A stretch of DNA of 64,000 bases. Source: Bacteroidales bacterium. GTDB taxonomy: Bacteria > Bacteroidota > Bacteroidia > Bacteroidales > Muribaculaceae. The notes beneath the pieces were generated by a model. It did no database searches, was not told the origin of the DNA, and was given only the letters and a program-made list of their open reading frames with translations. Shown piece after piece: positions 62,484 to 64,000 of this stretch. The stretch lies in assembly GCA_020860515.1 (NCBI GenBank), contig JAJBUG010000026.1:1-64000 (forward strand). Reading direction: 5' to 3'. Position 1 is the stretch's first letter. The number at the start of each line of letters is the position of its first letter. Both the position numbers and the translations under genes were made by a program.

Positions 62484-63623
62484 ATGCATATCGATCGCAC
62501 ACTACGCCCAGTGCTACAATCATGCATGGGCAAAGGAAAAGCAATAATATTGATTGGACCACGCCAGGTAGGCAAGACCACGCTTTTCGACACCATAGCC
62601 GAAGCTATGGATGATATCCCCTTGATGCTTAACTGTGATGAGCCATTGGTGCGTGAGATGCTGACAAATCCCACCAATGAGCAACTGACTACCCTTATAG
62701 GAACTCACAAAGTTCTTATTATTGACGAGGCGCAAAGAGTTGACAGCATAGGCATTACTCTAAAACGCATTGTCGAGAATTTCAGAAATGTGCAAGTGAT
62801 GGCCACCGGCTCATCCTCTTTCGAACTGTATAATCGCCTTAATGAGCCATTAACAGGAAGAAAATATGAGTATCATCTTTACCCTATCAGTACCCAAGAG
62901 TTGATGTCACTTCCCGGTGGGCCGATCGCGGTAAAGAGCAAGCTTACCTTTAGGTTGATTTATGGTTCTTATCCCGAAGTTCTTGACAACCCGGGCGAGG
63001 CCAGAGATTTGTTGACAAGTCTTACTGATAGTTATCTTTATAAGGATTTGTTGGCACTTGATGGTATTCGCCGGCCAGAACTACTCAACAAACTACTGAC
63101 AGCCTTAGCGCTGCAACTGGGTTCGGAGGTCTCATACAACGAGTTAGGCCAGCTTACAGGCAGTGATAGCAAAACTGTGGAGAAATATATTGAGCTGCTT
63201 GAGAAATGTTTTGTGCTTAGACGAATGCCAGCCCTTAGCCGAAATATGAGGAATGAGCTCAAGAAAAGTCGAAAAGTGTACTTTTTGGACAACGGCGTGC
63301 GCAATGCCATTATTCAAAATTACGCTCCAATAGAGTTCCGTACTGACATGGGAGCCTTATGGGAGAATTTCTTTGTGATGGAGAGAATTAAATACAATTC
63401 TTATCGAGGATATAAGCCCAGATATTATTTCTGGCGAACTCAGTCGCAACAAGAGATTGATTTAATAGAGGAGGCTGATGGCCAGTTCACCATTTTCGAG
63501 ATGAAGTGGAACCCTAAAGATAAGGCTCGCTTCCCACAATCTTTCCTTGATAACTATCCAGTAGCTGACAAAGCTATTATCACTCCCGATAACTACCAGC
63601 AATATCTGGGTTGCAACTTCTAA
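62484..63623 (+). CDS. AAA ATPase with DUF4143 (PD-(D/E)XK-like) C-terminal domain
   Basis: A 379-residue ATPase of the AAA_14/DUF4143 class. Walker A GPRQVGKTT is at residues 25-33, Walker B VLIIDEAQ at about 76-83, and the sensor-like MATGSSSFEL follows. A winged-helix-like middle region (SYNELGQLTGSDSKTVEKYIELLEKC) leads to a C-terminal domain with QEIDLI and FEMKW, spaced like a PD-(D/E)XK nuclease core. I chose the ATG at 62484, 17 bp after the -7 box. Function unknown in this family, which is widespread and often in accessory regions. It may be regulated by the palindrome array. Confidence 0.9.
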   Translation: MHIDRTLRPVLQSCMGKGKAIILIGPRQVGKTTLFDTIAEAMDDIPLMLNCDEPLVREMLTNPTNEQLTTLIGTHKVLIIDEAQRVDSIGITLKRIVENFRNVQVMATGSSSFELYNRLNEPLTGRKYEYHLYPISTQELMSLPGGPIAVKSKLTFRLIYGSYPEVLDNPGEARDLLTSLTDSYLYKDLLALDGIRRPELLNKLLTALALQLGSEVSYNELGQLTGSDSKTVEKYIELLEKCFVLRRMPALSRNMRNELKKSRKVYFLDNGVRNAIIQNYAPIEFRTDMGALWENFFVMERIKYNSYRGYKPRYYFWRTQSQQEIDLIEEADGQFTIFEMKWNPKDKARFPQSFLDNYPVADKAIITPDNYQQYLGCNF

Positions 63624-63629
63624 ATCTAA

Positions 63630-63667
63630 AATAACTCGACAATTCATTGGTTGTCGGGTTATTTTTT
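63630..63667 (+). terminator. Terminator after the DUF4143 gene
   Basis: AATAAC-CGACAA (63630-63642) pairs with TTGTCG-GTTATT (63651-63663) and runs into a T6 tract, which is shared with the next promoter. Confidence 0.85.
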
Positions 63668-63696
63668 GGATTATTGGGGAAAAAGACGTAAATTTG
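63666..63696 (+). promoter_or_regulatory. Promoter of the terminal lipoprotein gene
   Basis: TTG (63666-63668), a 20-bp spacer and TAAATTTG (63689-63696). It lies in a segment similar to the DUF4143 promoter and overlaps the T-tail of the preceding terminator. Confidence 0.65.
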
Positions 63697-63721
63697 CGGA
63701 AGAATGGAAAAACAAACATTT

Positions 63722-64000
63722 ATGAATAAAACTTTGCTCATTGTAGCCGCTGGAGCCTTGCTGTGCGGCTGCTCCCATGAAAAACAGCCCACTACTGCCA
63801 GTTGGCAAGTAATCGAAAATGGGGATGGTGAATACACCCACCGCTTGACCCTTAAGGGTGATCTTGACATCGAGAAAATCGGTTTCAACTGCTTTGCGCG
63901 TCCTATGCGCACGCTCAACGAGCTGGACACTATCACTGAGATTGTGCCTGGATATTATGCGCTGACTTCAGGCCGATTTGGCACAGATGCTGACAGTCTG
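63722..64000 (+). CDS. Lipoprotein, N-terminal part (cut by window end), possible glycoside hydrolase
   Basis: 93 residues of a gene running off the window. The ATG at 63722 opens a type II signal peptide (MNKTLLIVAAGALLCGCSHEK, lipobox LCGC); an upstream in-frame ATG at 63704 adds six residues. The mature part (SWQVIENGDGEYTHRLTL, then KIGFNCFARPMRTL) resembles the N-terminal beta domain of some Bacteroidota family 20 hexosaminidases, but this is a weak memory-based match. Confidence 0.6.
   Translation, partial: MNKTLLIVAAGALLCGCSHEKQPTTASWQVIENGDGEYTHRLTLKGDLDIEKIGFNCFARPMRTLNELDTITEIVPGYYALTSGRFGTDADSL

Overview
The window comes from a Bacteroidota (Bacteroidales) chromosome. A gut Muribaculaceae-like lineage is my best guess from overall style; no rRNA is present to test it. 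The evidence is a SusC/SusD pair, many promoters of the Bacteroidota form (TTG, 19-21 bp, TAnnTTTG), Shine-Dalgarno-poor starts, an N-acylornithine-type arginine pathway and a probable type IX secretion C-terminus. I saw no rRNA, tRNA, CRISPR array or IS transposase.

Layout. 1-5.1 kb is a minus-strand arginine operon (GNAT acyltransferase, argG, argC, argD, argF'). 5.5-12.7 kb is a plus-strand L-arabinose operon (lipoprotein mutarotase, sodium symporter, araD, araA, araB). 12.8-18.6 kb is an AT-rich restriction-modification island: two cytosine-C5 methyltransferases and a nuclease-N6-adenine-methyltransferase fusion in overlapping frames, bracketed by two directly oriented copies of a ~85 bp palindromic element. 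18.8-31.5 kb is a glycan-utilisation locus with a very large secreted GH95 enzyme, a GH92 alpha-mannosidase and SusC/SusD. 31.5-41.8 kb is mixed housekeeping: a UDG-like protein, aquaporin, ECF sigma factor, alanine symporter, Lgt, HPF, a Xer-type recombinase, a bile-salt-hydrolase-like enzyme, a porin and a solute-binding-like protein. 41.9-42.1 kb looks like a free-standing structured RNA. Then follow cbiM/cbiQ without an adjacent ATPase, hexuronate genes (uxuA and an SDR), a TSCPD protein, a polysaccharide export/chain-length pair, PPi-dependent phosphofructokinase, menD, hisS, an outer-membrane barrel, and a minus-strand cluster (AlbA_2-domain giant, GT2, DUF4286, ruvC). The window ends with an AAA/DUF4143 ATPase and the start of a lipoprotein gene.

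The most striking unexplained features are: six ~32 bp palindromic repeats plus a degenerate seventh that run into the promoter of the DUF4143 ATPase; the paired interleaved-palindrome elements around the restriction-modification genes; the putative non-coding RNA at 41.88-42.12 kb; a 1360-residue AlbA_2 protein of unknown role; and many short low-complexity repeats in gaps just before start codons or running into stop codons. In three unrelated genes one of these repeats encodes the same C-terminal tail, MNNE.
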